From: Croceibacterium atlanticum | GTDB taxonomy: Bacteria; Pseudomonadota; Alphaproteobacteria; Sphingomonadales; Sphingomonadaceae | Assembly: GCF_001008165.2 (NCBI RefSeq) | Contig: NZ_CP011452.2 | Location: 496,001-560,000, forward strand | Direction: 5' to 3' | DNA length: 64,000 nt | In this document: in pieces, positions 16,858-26,658 of the stretch | Position numbering within the stretch: the stretch's first letter is position 1 | How the letters are laid out: every line of letters begins with the position of its first letter | Notes under the pieces: generated by a model | The model's database searches: none | Told to the model about the DNA's origin: nothing | The model's input: only the letters and a program-made list of their open reading frames with translations | Program-made: the position numbers and the translations under genes

Positions 16858-18146
16858 GTCTTCTGTTCCTCTCCTGCCTCTTCATGGAGGTATTTCGAGC
16901 TAAATGTTCGGGCGTTGCGAAGTTCCGGAAAAATCCACGCCCAGATCGCGGTAATGACTATCGCACCGGCCCCGCCGAAAACAACCGCCCCCGTGGCACC
17001 GAGGAGGCCGGCGGCAAGGCCGGATTGCAATTCGCCAAGTTCATTGCTGGCGGAAATGGCGAGGCCGGAAATGGCCGAAACCCGGCCGCGCTTGGAATCG
17101 GGGGTGTTGAGCTGAACCAGCGAAGTCCGGATGAACACCGAAACCATGTCCGCCGCGCCCAGCACCGCCAGCATCAGCAGCGAGAATGCGAAATTGCGGG
17201 ACAGTGCAAAGGCCACAGTCGCGACGCCGAAAATGACCACGGCCCAGAGCATTTTCACGCCCACATTGCTTTCGAAAGGGCGGAAGGAAAGCAGCGCCGC
17301 GACCAGGGCGGCGCCGACTGCCGGCGCACCGCGCATGAAGCCCAGGCCCTCCGGCCCGACATGGAGGATGTCTCGCGCGAAAACCGGCAGCATGGCCGTT
17401 GCACCGCCCAGCAGGACGGCAAAAAGATCCAGCGTGATGCAACCCAGCAGGAAACGTTCCCGGGTGATGAATGTGAAGCCGTCGATGATCTGGCGAACCG
17501 GATGGACCGGCGGCCCTTCCTGCTTTGCCTTTATCGGATGCAGCGTGAGAATCAGCAGGGCGGAAATCACCAGCAGCCCTGCTGAAAGGTAATAGGGCAG
17601 GGATTCGCTGGAGGCGAAGAGCAGCCCGCCTATTGCCGGCCCGATCACCGTGCCCGACTGCCATGCGATGGAACTCAGCGCGATGGCGCGCGGCAGAAGT
17701 CTGGGCGGCACGATGTTGGGCGCGATTGCCGACAGGGCAGGGCGGTTGAAAACGCGCGCGCCACCATGCGCGGCTGCCAGCGCGAAAAGCAGCGGCAGGG
17801 TCAGCGCGTCGAGATGCGTTCCCACGGCCAGGGCCAGGGCGATGGTGCAGTCTGTCAGATTGGCGAAAAAGACCACTTTGCGCCGGTCGAACATATCCGC
17901 CACCACGCCCGCCACGGGTGTAAGCACGAACAGGGGCACGAATTGCGCCAGGCCCAGCAGGCCGAGCATGAATGCCGCATCGCGGGTGCCCATGCCGTAA
18001 TCGGCGCGGGCCACATCATATGTCTGGTACCCGATCAGCACCACCATCGAAATGGTGGCGAAAACCGCAAGGAAGCGCGCAATCCAATAGCGGCGATAAT
18101 CTGCGATCTGGAGCGGTGAGCTGGGAATCTCGGCGGCGTCGTTCAC
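16854..18146 (-). CDS. MFS transporter (MFS_3/EntS-like)
   Basis: This 430-residue membrane protein has about 11-12 predicted hydrophobic segments. The motif [16 protein letters not shown] after TM2 corresponds to MFS motif A, and [20 protein letters not shown] is typical of the EntS/MFS_3 exporter branch. It starts [21 protein letters not shown] and is the first gene of the operon with cysK. An exporter role is likely by family; the cargo is unknown. Confidence 0.88.
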   Translation of the reverse strand: MNDAAEIPSSPLQIADYRRYWIARFLAVFATISMVVLIGYQTYDVARADYGMGTRDAAFMLGLLGLAQFVPLFVLTPVAGVVADMFDRRKVVFFANLTDCTIALALAVGTHLDALTLPLLFALAAAHGGARVFNRPALSAIAPNIVPPRLLPRAIALSSIAWQSGTVIGPAIGGLLFASSESLPYYLSAGLLVISALLILTLHPIKAKQEGPPVHPVRQIIDGFTFITRERFLLGCITLDLFAVLLGGATAMLPVFARDILHVGPEGLGFMRGAPAVGAALVAALLSFRPFESNVGVKMLWAVVIFGVATVAFALSRNFAFSLLMLAVLGAADMVSVFIRTSLVQLNTPDSKRGRVSAISGLAISASNELGELQSGLAAGLLGATGAVVFGGAGAIVITAIWAWIFPELRNARTFSSKYLHEEAGEEQKT

Positions 18147-18229
18147 CCGTGTCCAATGGCAGGCCGGGCACGGGCTGCCAAGCTGTGTGAACTATCGACG
18201 GGTACAGACGGGCTTGTGCGCCCGCGCAA

Positions 18230-18568
18230 TCAACTGCGCCGGCGAAGCCGCGGATTGGGCTGCAATTCGCGGATCATGTCCTCGAACTGGTCCACGCGGA
18301 TGATGCGTTCGAACTGGAAGCCCGCACGGTCATCGGTGGTCCAGATGCAATAGGCCTCGATCCGTCCGACGATCGGCAGGCGGATGATCACCCGGTCGCC
18401 GCGCGCCAGTTCCGGCACTTCATCCACCATGAAACCATGTGCGGAAATGTTGCAGACATGCAGCCTGAGGTCACCGCGATCGCGATGTTCGCCGATCACG
18501 GGATAATCGACAGGGTGCCGCGTGGAACGGCGCATGTCCGTAACCGAAAGCTGTGCTCCGCCAGCCAT
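18230..18568 (-). CDS. PilZ domain protein
   Basis: This small 112-residue protein is almost entirely a PilZ domain, a cyclic-di-GMP binding fold. The two c-di-GMP motifs appear as RRSTRHP (RxxxR) and NISAHGFMVD (NxSxxG). ATG 18568 is preferred: a GGAGG lies about 10 nt upstream, and the alternative TTG 18586 would fall inside that Shine-Dalgarno. It lies 78 nt downstream of tyrS on the same strand. No effector domain is present, so it probably acts through a partner. Confidence 0.9.
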   Translation of the reverse strand: MAGGAQLSVTDMRRSTRHPVDYPVIGEHRDRGDLRLHVCNISAHGFMVDEVPELARGDRVIIRLPIVGRIEAYCIWTTDDRAGFQFERIIRVDQFEDMIRELQPNPRLRRRS

Positions 18569-18646
18569 TTGAGCAGCGACCTCCAATCAAGCAGTGCGAA
18601 GCCGGAGATATAGGCAGAAATGCTGTACGAAGTGTAAAGGATGACC

Positions 18647-19879
18647 TCAGGAAGCGCGCAATATGCCGTGGCGCTTCTTGCCCACGCTCAGCTTCAGCTC
18701 CTGCCCCGGCGCCAGCTGGATCAGCTGGCCGGGATCGCTCATCGCTTCGTCGTCTATCTTGACGGCGCCTTCTGCGATCTTGCGCTTTGCCTCGCCATTC
18801 GATGCGGTGAAGCCGATTGCGGTGCAGGCTGCGCCCAGCCGGATTCCCTCTGCCGGAACTTCCAGAACCGGCAGATTTTCACCCAGGCCGCCGCCGGCGA
18901 AAGTCTGCGCCGCAGTCGCTTCGGCGGCCCTGGCTGCTTCATCGCCCCGGATCAGCCTGGTGACTTCATTCGCCAGCACGATCTTGGCCTGGTTGATTTC
19001 CGCTCCGTCCAGCGCTTCGAGCCGATGAATTTCCGGCAGCGGCAGATCGGTGAACAGGCGCAGGAAACGGCCGACATCGCGATCGTCAGTATTCCGCCAA
19101 TATTGCCAGAAATCATAGGCAGGCAATGCATCGTCATTAAGCCAGACTGCACCGGCGGCCGTCTTGCCCATCTTCGAACCATCCGCCGTTGTCAGCAGCG
19201 GCGTAGTCACGCCGTAGACTTCCCTGGCGTCCATCCGGCGGGTCAGTTCTATGCCGTTGACGATATTGCCCCATTGATCCGATCCGCCCATCTGCAGGCG
19301 GCATTCATAACGCTGCGACAATTCGCGGAAATCGTAAGCCTGCAGGATCATGTAGTTGAATTCGAGGAAGGAGAGCGATTGCTCCCGGTCGAGCCGCATC
19401 TTCACCGAATCGAAGCTGAGCATCCGGTTTACCGAGAAATGCTGGCCCACTTCGCGCAGGAACGGAATATATTCCAGCTGGTCGAGCCATTCGGCATTAT
19501 CGACCATGATGGCATCGGTGGGACCGTCACCGAACTTGAGCAAGCGCGCGAAAATGCGGCGGATGGACGCGACATTTTCCGCGATGATCTCACCGGTCAT
19601 CAATTTCCGGGCTTCATCCTTGAAACTGGGATCGCCGATCTTGCCGGTGCCACCGCCCATGACAACGATGGGCTTGTGCCCTGCCTGCTGCAGGCGGCGC
19701 AGCAGCATGATCTGCACCAGGCTGCCGACATGGAGCGATGGCGCAGTCGGATCGAACCCGATATAGCCGGGTACGATTTCCTTCGCGGCCAGGGCATCCA
19801 GCCCGGCCGGGTCAGTCACCTGGTGGATATAGCCGCGCTCGTCGAGCAGGCGGAGGAGATCGGACTTGTACTGGCTCAT
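18647..19879 (-). CDS. tyrS: Tyrosine--tRNA ligase
   Basis: This class I synthetase charges tRNA-Tyr. The 410-residue protein starts [20 protein letters not shown] and has the HIGH-type signature PTAPSLHVG (about 45-52), the tyrosine pocket segment [24 protein letters not shown], a KMSKS variant SKMGKT, and a C-terminal S4 RNA-binding domain (about 345-410). The frame extends upstream to 19969, but this is not conserved. It is divergent from the DOMON-like gene with only 47 nt between the starts. Confidence 0.97.
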   Translation of the reverse strand: MSQYKSDLLRLLDERGYIHQVTDPAGLDALAAKEIVPGYIGFDPTAPSLHVGSLVQIMLLRRLQQAGHKPIVVMGGGTGKIGDPSFKDEARKLMTGEIIAENVASIRRIFARLLKFGDGPTDAIMVDNAEWLDQLEYIPFLREVGQHFSVNRMLSFDSVKMRLDREQSLSFLEFNYMILQAYDFRELSQRYECRLQMGGSDQWGNIVNGIELTRRMDAREVYGVTTPLLTTADGSKMGKTAAGAVWLNDDALPAYDFWQYWRNTDDRDVGRFLRLFTDLPLPEIHRLEALDGAEINQAKIVLANEVTRLIRGDEAARAAEATAAQTFAGGGLGENLPVLEVPAEGIRLGAACTAIGFTASNGEAKRKIAEGAVKIDDEAMSDPGQLIQLAPGQELKLSVGKKRHGILRAS

Positions 19880-19926
19880 GACGCTCTCTTTGTTTCGGCG
19901 CGGGCGCGTAGCATGTGGGAGGAAAC

Positions 19927-20469
19927 ATGCAAACGTATCCCCTGTTGCCTCATCCGGACCATCCGCCAAGCCGGATCAGATCTGTCGAGGCGAAAATCAT
20001 CGGTTTCGATGGCCAATGGCTGCGGCTGCGCTGGCGCATGGAAGGATCGCAAGCGATTGTTATCCCGCCATTTGCGGGCAAGGGCAGGGCGGACGGCCTG
20101 TGGCAGACAACCTGTTTCGAACTTTTCCTGAAGCCCGACGGTGCCCAGGCCTATGCCGAATTCAATCTCTCTCCTTCGGAACGCTGGGCGGCTTATGATT
20201 TCACATCCTATCGGGAAGGGATGAGCGAACGCGCCGCCCCGCGTGAACCGGACTCCACGATCCGTGTCGGCCAGTCCATGGCCATATTCGATGCAGCCAT
20301 ACCGGCAGGCGCCTTGCCCGCCGCTGATTGTGCCATGGGCCTGTCAGCCGTGATCGAGGAACAGGGTGGCATCAAATCCTACTGGGCATTGGCCCATGCG
20401 GAAGGAAAGCCGGATTTCCATGCAGCTTCTTGCTTCGCTGCACGGCTTGCGGCACCGCACGCGGCATGA
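19927..20469 (+). CDS. DOMON-like domain protein
   Basis: The 180-residue protein starts at ATG 19927 after a good Shine-Dalgarno (GGGAGGA). There is no signal peptide. The pattern [32 protein letters not shown] and the beta-rich composition match the DOMON-like family often encoded beside cell-wall genes in sphingomonads; DOMON folds bind heme or sugars. Its stop overlaps the NamZ start (ATGA), so a joint role in muropeptide recycling is inferred. No experimental function is known to me. Confidence 0.75.
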   Translation: MQTYPLLPHPDHPPSRIRSVEAKIIGFDGQWLRLRWRMEGSQAIVIPPFAGKGRADGLWQTTCFELFLKPDGAQAYAEFNLSPSERWAAYDFTSYREGMSERAAPREPDSTIRVGQSMAIFDAAIPAGALPAADCAMGLSAVIEEQGGIKSYWALAHAEGKPDFHAASCFAARLAAPHAA

Positions 20470-21665
20470 AATTCGGTATTGACCGGCTGCTGGCCGACCC
20501 GACCCTGAGGAAACCGCTGGAAGGCAAGCGCGTCGCGCTGGTCGCGCATCCTGCCTCGGTCACTCTCGATCTTACCCATTCGCTCGACGCGCTGATCGCG
20601 GCAGGCATCAATGTCACTTCCGCCTTCGGCCCGCAGCACGGGATCAAGGGCGACAAGCAGGACAATATGGTCGAGACCGAGGACGAGGTCGATCCGCAAT
20701 ACGGCATCCCGGTCTTCAGCCTCTATGGCGAGGTGCGACGGCCGAGCGACCATATGATGGCGAGCGCTGATGTCTTCCTGTTCGACCTGCAGGATCTCGG
20801 CTGCCGTATCTACACCTTCTGCACGACGCTGCTCTACCTTCTGGAAGAAGCCGCGCGGCACGGCAAATCCGTGTGGGTGCTGGACCGGCCGAACCCGGCG
20901 GGACGCCCGGTGGAAGGTACTTTGCTGCTCCCCGGACAGGAAAGCTTTGTCGGGGCTGGCCCAATGCCCATGCGCCATGGGCTGACCATGGGCGAAATGG
21001 GGCGGTGGTTCATCCGGAAATTCAATCTGGATGTCGATTACAATGTGGTGGAAATGCATGACTGGTTGCCGGAATCCGGCCCAGGTTTCGGCTGGCCGCA
21101 GGACCGCATCTGGATCAATCCGAGCCCCAATGCGGCAAGCCTGAACATGGCGCGCGCCTATGCCGGAACGGTGATGCTGGAAGGAACCCGGCTGAGCGAA
21201 GGCAGGGGGACGACACGCCCGCTGGAAGTATTGTTTGGCGCGCCCGATGTGGATGCGAAGGCCGTGCTCGCTGAAATGCGGCGGATCGCGCCGGACTGGC
21301 TGGCCGGATGCGCCCTGCGGGAATGCTGGTTCACGCCCACTTTCCACAAACATGAAGGGCTGCTTTGTCATGGATTGATGGTCCATGCAGAAGGCGGCTT
21401 TTACGACCATGCGCAATTCCGCCCCTGGCGCCTGCAGGCTCTGGCCTTCAAGGCGATCCGCCAGCTTTATCCCGATTACGAGATCTGGCGGGATTTCCCC
21501 TATGAATATGAATTCGACCGGCTGGCCATCGACGTGATCAATGGCGGCCCGGCCCTGCGCCAATGGGTGGACGACGCGGCAGCCGAAGCCGGCGATCTGG
21601 AGGCATTGACCCGGCCGGACGAACAGGGCTGGCGTGAAGAAATCTCCGATCTGGTTATTTATTGA
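20466..21665 (+). CDS. DUF1343 protein, exo-beta-N-acetylmuramidase NamZ-like
   Basis: The 399-residue protein starts [18 protein letters not shown], overlapping the DOMON-like gene by 4 nt. It has the family segments ALVAHPASV, FGPQHGIKGDKQDNM, PVFSLYGEVRRPSDHM, DLQDLGCRIYTF and VWVLDRPNPAGRPVEG. DUF1343 members include NamZ, which removes MurNAc from non-reducing ends of peptidoglycan fragments. Here no signal peptide is evident, which suggests a cytoplasmic site or an uncharacterised export route. An M24 peptidase with a Tat signal follows. Confidence 0.87.
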   Translation: MKFGIDRLLADPTLRKPLEGKRVALVAHPASVTLDLTHSLDALIAAGINVTSAFGPQHGIKGDKQDNMVETEDEVDPQYGIPVFSLYGEVRRPSDHMMASADVFLFDLQDLGCRIYTFCTTLLYLLEEAARHGKSVWVLDRPNPAGRPVEGTLLLPGQESFVGAGPMPMRHGLTMGEMGRWFIRKFNLDVDYNVVEMHDWLPESGPGFGWPQDRIWINPSPNAASLNMARAYAGTVMLEGTRLSEGRGTTRPLEVLFGAPDVDAKAVLAEMRRIAPDWLAGCALRECWFTPTFHKHEGLLCHGLMVHAEGGFYDHAQFRPWRLQALAFKAIRQLYPDYEIWRDFPYEYEFDRLAIDVINGGPALRQWVDDAAAEAGDLEALTRPDEQGWREEISDLVIY

Positions 21666-21679
21666 CGAGGGGCACACCA

Positions 21680-22933
21680 ATGCGGCGTCGTAGTTTCATC
21701 GGCATGGCAGGAACTGCTGCCGGCCTTGCTGCATTTGCGCCTGCCGCGCTGGCAGCGGGCGGCCCCGCGGTGGAAGGCCTGCCGAAACTGGCCACGAACG
21801 CGGTTCCGATCTCTCCGGCAGAGCGGTTGCAACGCGTGGCCAAAGCAGGCGCCCTGATGCGGGCGCATGAAATGGATGCCGTGCTGGTGGAGGCCGGTTC
21901 CAGCCTCGTATATTTTACCGGAGTGCAATGGTGGCGCAGTGAAAGGCTGACGGCGGCGATCATCACGCGCGAAGGCGAAATCGCGATCGTCACCCCCTTC
22001 TTTGAAGAACCTTCCGTCCGGGAAACACTGGCCATCGATGCCGAAGTGCTGACCTGGAACGAGGATGAAGATCCGCTCCAATCCGTTGCCGCCTGGCTCG
22101 GGAGGAGAGGGTTGGGGCGCGGGAAGATCGGTATCGAGGAAACCGTCCGCTATTTCGCGGTGGACGGGCTGCAACATGCGCTGCCCGAAGCGAGCATCGT
22201 GAATGGCGCGCCGGTGGTCCGCGGGTGCCGCATGATCAAGTCGCCGGCCGAGCTGGCTTTGATGGAGATCGCCAACGACATCACCATGGCCGCCTATCGC
22301 CATGCAATGCCGCAGGTGGAACCGGGCATGACACCGCGGGATATTGGCGGGCTTATCAACGCGGCCACCCGCGCCATGGGCGGCAATCCGGAATTCGAAC
22401 TCGTGCTTCTCGGGGAGGCAAGCGCCTATCCCCACGGTTCCGGCAAGCCGCAGGAAGTTCGCGAAGGGGAGGTGATCCTGCTCGACTGCGGTTGCAATGT
22501 GCATGGATACCAGTCCGACATTTCGCGCAGCTATGTTTTCGGCGAACCGAGCGCACGCCAGCGAATGGTCTGGAACCAGATGCGAAAGGGGCAGGACACC
22601 GCCTTCGAGGCCGCACAGCCGGGCGTGGCCGCCGGCAAGGTGGATGACGCGGTGCGCGCCTATTACGAAACGCTCGGTTATGGCCCCGGCTACAAACTGC
22701 CCGGCACTTCGCACCGGACAGGCCACGGTATCGGTCTGGACGGGCACGAACCCGTAAACCTGGTGCGCGGCGAGGAAACGCCGCTGGCACCGGGCATGTG
22801 CTTCTCTGACGAGCCGGGCATCTACATTCCCGGAGAATTCGGCATCCGGCTGGAAGATTGTTTCTTCATGACAGAGAGCGGGCCGCGCTGGTTCAGTACG
22901 CCGGCCCCTTCGATCGACAATGTCTTCGGCTGA
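21680..22933 (+). CDS. M24 family metallopeptidase (Xaa-Pro peptidase-like), Tat-exported
   Basis: The 417-residue protein starts at ATG 21680, 7 nt after GAGGGG. The N-terminus MRRRSFIGMAGTAAGLAAFAPAALA is a twin-arginine type signal with an AxA site. The C-terminal pita-bread domain holds the metal ligands: Asp in LLDCGCNVHGYQSDISRSY, His in HRTGHGIGLDGHE, Glu in DEPGIY and Glu in GIRLEDCF. It is predicted to cleave peptides in the periplasm. It lies 14 nt downstream of the NamZ-like gene and probably belongs to that operon. Confidence 0.9.
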   Translation: MRRRSFIGMAGTAAGLAAFAPAALAAGGPAVEGLPKLATNAVPISPAERLQRVAKAGALMRAHEMDAVLVEAGSSLVYFTGVQWWRSERLTAAIITREGEIAIVTPFFEEPSVRETLAIDAEVLTWNEDEDPLQSVAAWLGRRGLGRGKIGIEETVRYFAVDGLQHALPEASIVNGAPVVRGCRMIKSPAELALMEIANDITMAAYRHAMPQVEPGMTPRDIGGLINAATRAMGGNPEFELVLLGEASAYPHGSGKPQEVREGEVILLDCGCNVHGYQSDISRSYVFGEPSARQRMVWNQMRKGQDTAFEAAQPGVAAGKVDDAVRAYYETLGYGPGYKLPGTSHRTGHGIGLDGHEPVNLVRGEETPLAPGMCFSDEPGIYIPGEFGIRLEDCFFMTESGPRWFSTPAPSIDNVFG

Positions 22934-23042
22934 CGGATGGCGGCAGAAGGCAGGCGAAAGAGCGCGGGATTGAGCCGCAAACCGCTTGCCCTTGGATAAA
23001 ACGGCTAGCTATGACCATAGGCAAAATCCGCGGGAGAAAATG

Positions 23043-23786
23043 ATGCTCAAGCTCTACAGCTTCGGTCCAGGTGCCAATTCGCTGAAACCCATGCTCACCC
23101 TGTATGAAAAGGGTCTGGAGTATGAGCAGCATTTGCTGAACCCCGCCAAATTCGAACATCATTCTGACTGGTTCAAGGAAATCAATCCGCGCGGCCAGGT
23201 CCCCGCCTTGTGGGATGACGGCAAGGTCGTGACTGAAAGCACGGTGATCTGCGAATATCTGGAAGATGCGCATCCCACCGAAGTCAAATTACGGCCGGAG
23301 GATCCGTTCGACCGGGCGCAGATGCGCATCTGGACCAAGTGGGTGGACGAATATTTCTGCTGGTGTGTTTCCACCATCGGCTGGCACCGCGGCGTGCGCC
23401 AGATGGCGCAGCAATTGTCGGATGACGAGTTCGAGGAACATCTGAAAAAGATCCCGATCCCCGAACAGCAAGTGAAATGGCGCCGGGCCCGCGAAGGCTT
23501 CCCGCAGGATCTCCTGGACGAGGAAATGCGCAAGATCGGCGTGTCCGTGCGCAAGCTGGACGATCATCTGGCCGATAATGAATGGCTGGCAGGCGGGATG
23601 TATTCGCTGGCCGATATCTGCAATTTCGCCATCGCGAACGGAATGCAGTTCGGCTTTGCGGAACTGGTGAACAAGGAAGACACACCGCATCTGCTGCGCT
23701 GGATCGAACAGATCAATGACCGTCCGAAGGTCAAGGCGATGTTCGATGCCGTGCCGCGCGAAAAGCTGGGCGGCCCGAAGGATTGA
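23043..23786 (+). CDS. Glutathione S-transferase, LigF beta-etherase-like
   Basis: The 247-residue protein starts at ATG 23043 (GGGAG 6 nt before; a second ATG at 23040). It has a thioredoxin-like N-domain (LYSFGPGANSLKP with the likely catalytic Ser13; NPRGQVPALWDDG with the cis-Pro; VVTESTVICEYLE) and an alpha-helical C-domain. From memory, the sequence resembles the beta-etherase LigF of Sphingobium SYK-6 along its whole length (SFGPGANSLKP, VDEYFCWCVSTIGW, LADICNFAIANG). LigF cleaves beta-aryl ether bonds of lignin dimers with glutathione. No other lig gene is nearby, so the physiological substrate remains open. Confidence 0.87.
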   Translation: MLKLYSFGPGANSLKPMLTLYEKGLEYEQHLLNPAKFEHHSDWFKEINPRGQVPALWDDGKVVTESTVICEYLEDAHPTEVKLRPEDPFDRAQMRIWTKWVDEYFCWCVSTIGWHRGVRQMAQQLSDDEFEEHLKKIPIPEQQVKWRRAREGFPQDLLDEEMRKIGVSVRKLDDHLADNEWLAGGMYSLADICNFAIANGMQFGFAELVNKEDTPHLLRWIEQINDRPKVKAMFDAVPREKLGGPKD

Positions 23787-23810
23787 TTCCGCCCGGCGGC
23801 AAAGTCTGAT

Positions 23811-23836
23811 GGTGCGGCGCACAAAGATGCCGCATC
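23811..23836 (+). terminator. Weak hairpin after the GST gene
   Basis: GGTGCGGC (23811-23818) can pair with GCCGCATC (23829-23836), giving 8 bp with one G-U. It is followed within a few bases by AGGCTTTTCTT. It lies 25 nt after the stop and before the chemoreceptor gene. Confidence 0.35.
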
Positions 23837-23899
23837 CTTAAGGCTTTTCTTACCATCGCCTCGATAGAGTTTCCGCGACAAAAAGGGGCGCGGAACAGA

Positions 23900-25300
23900 A
23901 TGGAAGTTTTTGGCATCGACCAGGAGAATGCGAGCGTTATCGATCGCATTCCCCTGCATTGCGGCGATGTGACTGTCGGATGCAGCGATGTTGCAGGCAT
24001 TGTGCAGGCAGTCATCAATTCATCCACACGCTTGCGCAGCGAATATCTCGCGCTTGAAGAAACCGTTGCGGCGCTGGAAGCCGATGAGAACAATATCGGC
24101 AATGCCTGCGAAGAATCGCGTATCCTGTCCCATCGCGCGATGGAACGGTTGGGAGAGGGCACGCAGCAAATTCACGCTTCTCTCGGCGTGGTTACCGAAT
24201 TGCTGGAACTGGCCGACACGCTGACCCAGCATGTCACGGGCTTCGCCGCGGCCATGGCGCAGGTGCGGCAATGCTCTGTCGATATCAACAACATCGCCGA
24301 GACGACCAATATTCTGTCGCTGAACGCGGCCATCGAGGCGGCCCGCGCCGGCGAGGCCGGTCGCGGTTTCGCAGTTGTTGCAAGCGAAGTGAAAAGTCTC
24401 GCCGGCAAGACGCGCGATGCGACGGACGAAATCGCCCGGACCATCGACGCGCTGGGAATAGAGGCCGAGAACGTCATCACCCGGATAGAGGATGGTGCGC
24501 GCGCCAGCAGCGAGGCGAAGGGCTCCGTGGCGCAGATCGCCCAGACGATAGATGGCGTCAGCGAACTGGTCGGCGAAGTGGACGCCCAGAACGAAACGAT
24601 TGCCAATGCCAGCCGGAAGGTCGGCGGCCATGTGGTTTCCATTCGTGGCGTGCTCGGCAATTTCGCATCGGTGGCGCAGGACAACGAGACTGAACTGCGC
24701 CGTGCCCATTCCCGCATGGAGGAGCTGGAACTGACGGCCAGCGCCATGTTCGACACGATCGTACATGCCGACCTGTCGCCGATGGACAGCGCCATGGTGG
24801 CCTGCACAGAGGAGATCGCGCGCGATATCCTGGCGGTGACGGAAAACGCCCTGGCATCAGGCGAACTGAGCGAGGCCGATCTTTTCGACACCGATTATTG
24901 CGAAATTCCCGGCTCGTCTCCTACGCGCTACACCACGCGTATGTGCGACTGGGCGGACCGGCGCTGGCAACCGCTGCTGGATCGCCTTGCCAATTCCGAT
25001 CCGCGCGTCCTGACCACGGCATGTAGCGACATGAACGGCTATCTGCCCACGCATATGAGCCGGTATTCGCAGGCGCCGACTGGTGAATTGTCCCACGACA
25101 CGCGCTTTTGCCGCAAGGGACGCAAGATCTTCGATGCGATCGACGCCAAGGCCAAGCAAAGCACGGCACCATTCATGATGGCTGCCTACCGTCATGAAAG
25201 CGATGGCAAGACCTATCGCGTCGTGCGCAACATCTACATGCCGATCAGCTTCAACGGCCGCCGCTGGGGCGACCTGGAACTGGCCTATTGCTTCGACTGA
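23900..25300 (+). CDS. Soluble methyl-accepting chemotaxis protein with C-terminal sensor domain
   Basis: The 466-residue protein has no transmembrane segment. Residues about 60-290 are a chemoreceptor signalling coiled coil; the conserved hairpin tip is [21 protein letters not shown] followed by [15 protein letters not shown]. The C-terminal third (about 325-466) is a separate globular region ending [22 protein letters not shown], a pattern seen in C-terminal sensor regions of some proteobacterial receptors. So the order is signal domain first, sensor last. It contains six or so Cys residues in the sensor part (DTDYCE, TRMCDW, TTACSD, TRFCRK). No che genes are in the window. Confidence 0.88.
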   Translation: MEVFGIDQENASVIDRIPLHCGDVTVGCSDVAGIVQAVINSSTRLRSEYLALEETVAALEADENNIGNACEESRILSHRAMERLGEGTQQIHASLGVVTELLELADTLTQHVTGFAAAMAQVRQCSVDINNIAETTNILSLNAAIEAARAGEAGRGFAVVASEVKSLAGKTRDATDEIARTIDALGIEAENVITRIEDGARASSEAKGSVAQIAQTIDGVSELVGEVDAQNETIANASRKVGGHVVSIRGVLGNFASVAQDNETELRRAHSRMEELELTASAMFDTIVHADLSPMDSAMVACTEEIARDILAVTENALASGELSEADLFDTDYCEIPGSSPTRYTTRMCDWADRRWQPLLDRLANSDPRVLTTACSDMNGYLPTHMSRYSQAPTGELSHDTRFCRKGRKIFDAIDAKAKQSTAPFMMAAYRHESDGKTYRVVRNIYMPISFNGRRWGDLELAYCFD

Positions 25301-25347
25301 ACCGGGTCTTCATCGCGGATGCGTGGCCGCACCGGGCGCAGGATCGC

Positions 25348-26622
25348 TCACTCGCCGGTGCTGCCCAATGCGAGCACACGTTGCGACAACAATTCGAAGG
25401 CGGGCTGATCCAGCACGGCCTCCGGGTTGTTCCAGCCCATGGAGAGCACGTAATATGCGCCTTCCTCATTGCGCAGCAGCCAGCTGAGATTGAGTACGCC
25501 CGGCTCCGAACCGCCCTTGTAACCGATATAGGGCCAGCCAGCCTGTTGATCCTCCGATAAGGCGGGATTGATGGCGAGAATATCCAGCGCCGTCTGGTCC
25601 CCCAGCGCGACGATATGGCGGAAGATTCCCGCGATGTCCTGCCCTGAAGCCAGCCATTCGACGTCAATAGCACGCGGCCCAGCGGCAAAGGCTTCGGATA
25701 TCTGCGCCAGTTCCAGTGGCCTGTCGCCGATATCGGACAGGATCCGTTCCCGCTCCGACGCGGAGCCGGCGCGATAGGCGGCAAGGACATCGTCAGGCCC
25801 TGCCTTCATCGTGAACATTTCTCGTGTCGTCATGAAGGGCACGTTCAGCGATGGTTGCGAATGGCCCGAGGCGGCCAGTTCGGCCTCCACCGCATCGCGC
25901 CCGATCAGGCGGATCAGCGTGTCTGTGGCGGTATTGTCGCTGATGGAAATCATCATGCTGGCGAGAGTCTGCGCCGTGACCGGCGCCTTGTCCGGCCAGT
26001 CCTGCATCTGGCCGCTGGGGAAAGAGCGTTTGCCCAGCGCGATCACTTCATCCCAGCCATGTTCACCCTCCGCGATTGATCGGGTGAGGGCGGCCAGCAC
26101 ATAAAGCTTGAATGTCGATCCGATCGCCAGCTGCCGATCCGCATTGATCGACAGGATCGGACTGCCGCCTTCCAACGGGGCGAAATAGACCGAAACACTG
26201 CCGGGCAGGGCCTGCAGATCGGAACTGACCTTGCCGGCATTGTCCTCCACCGGCTGAAACTCGGTCAGGCGGAAACCGGCAATCTTGCGTTCGCCTGATG
26301 GTTCGAGCTGGAACAGCCCCTTACCGATTGCCCTTTCAAACCGAAGCGCGATCCGGGCACCGCCGGTGCTGCCAATCGGCTCGACAAATTCCACGCCGAG
26401 AAGCGTGCCAAACTGGCTCGTCAATTGCCCCAGCAACATGTCGAGCTGTTCGGGCGGTACCTGGGACAGGAAATTGAGCCCGAAAACGTCCGCCGGATCC
26501 TGTTCGTGATTCAGCGCGGCAACGATGTCCTCCGCCCGCTGGTCCAGGATCGGGGCGCTATCCCGGGCCCACGCCCCCACGGGAATGACCGCCAGCAGAA
26601 AAGCCAGAACCAGCTTGTGCAT
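25348..26622 (-). CDS. Secreted serine hydrolase, class A beta-lactamase-like with ORF12-type N-domain
   Basis: The 424-residue protein has a signal peptide (1-19, ending GAWA). Residues about 25-125 resemble the small alpha/beta N-terminal domain found in clavulanate ORF12-like proteins. The rest is a penicilloyl serine transferase fold with Ser169-x-x-Lys172 (STFK), Ser228-Asp229-Asn230 (SDN) and a third motif KGG (369-371) in place of KTG/KSG. It is longer than true beta-lactamases (about 290) and lacks an obvious ExxxN omega loop, so esterase or DD-peptidase activity is as likely as beta-lactamase. It follows parE by 36 nt. Confidence 0.85.
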   Translation of the reverse strand: MHKLVLAFLLAVIPVGAWARDSAPILDQRAEDIVAALNHEQDPADVFGLNFLSQVPPEQLDMLLGQLTSQFGTLLGVEFVEPIGSTGGARIALRFERAIGKGLFQLEPSGERKIAGFRLTEFQPVEDNAGKVSSDLQALPGSVSVYFAPLEGGSPILSINADRQLAIGSTFKLYVLAALTRSIAEGEHGWDEVIALGKRSFPSGQMQDWPDKAPVTAQTLASMMISISDNTATDTLIRLIGRDAVEAELAASGHSQPSLNVPFMTTREMFTMKAGPDDVLAAYRAGSASERERILSDIGDRPLELAQISEAFAAGPRAIDVEWLASGQDIAGIFRHIVALGDQTALDILAINPALSEDQQAGWPYIGYKGGSEPGVLNLSWLLRNEEGAYYVLSMGWNNPEAVLDQPAFELLSQRVLALGSTGE

Positions 26623-26658
26623 TGCGGTATCCCCCTGTTTTCGCCCCTTCGGGACCGT

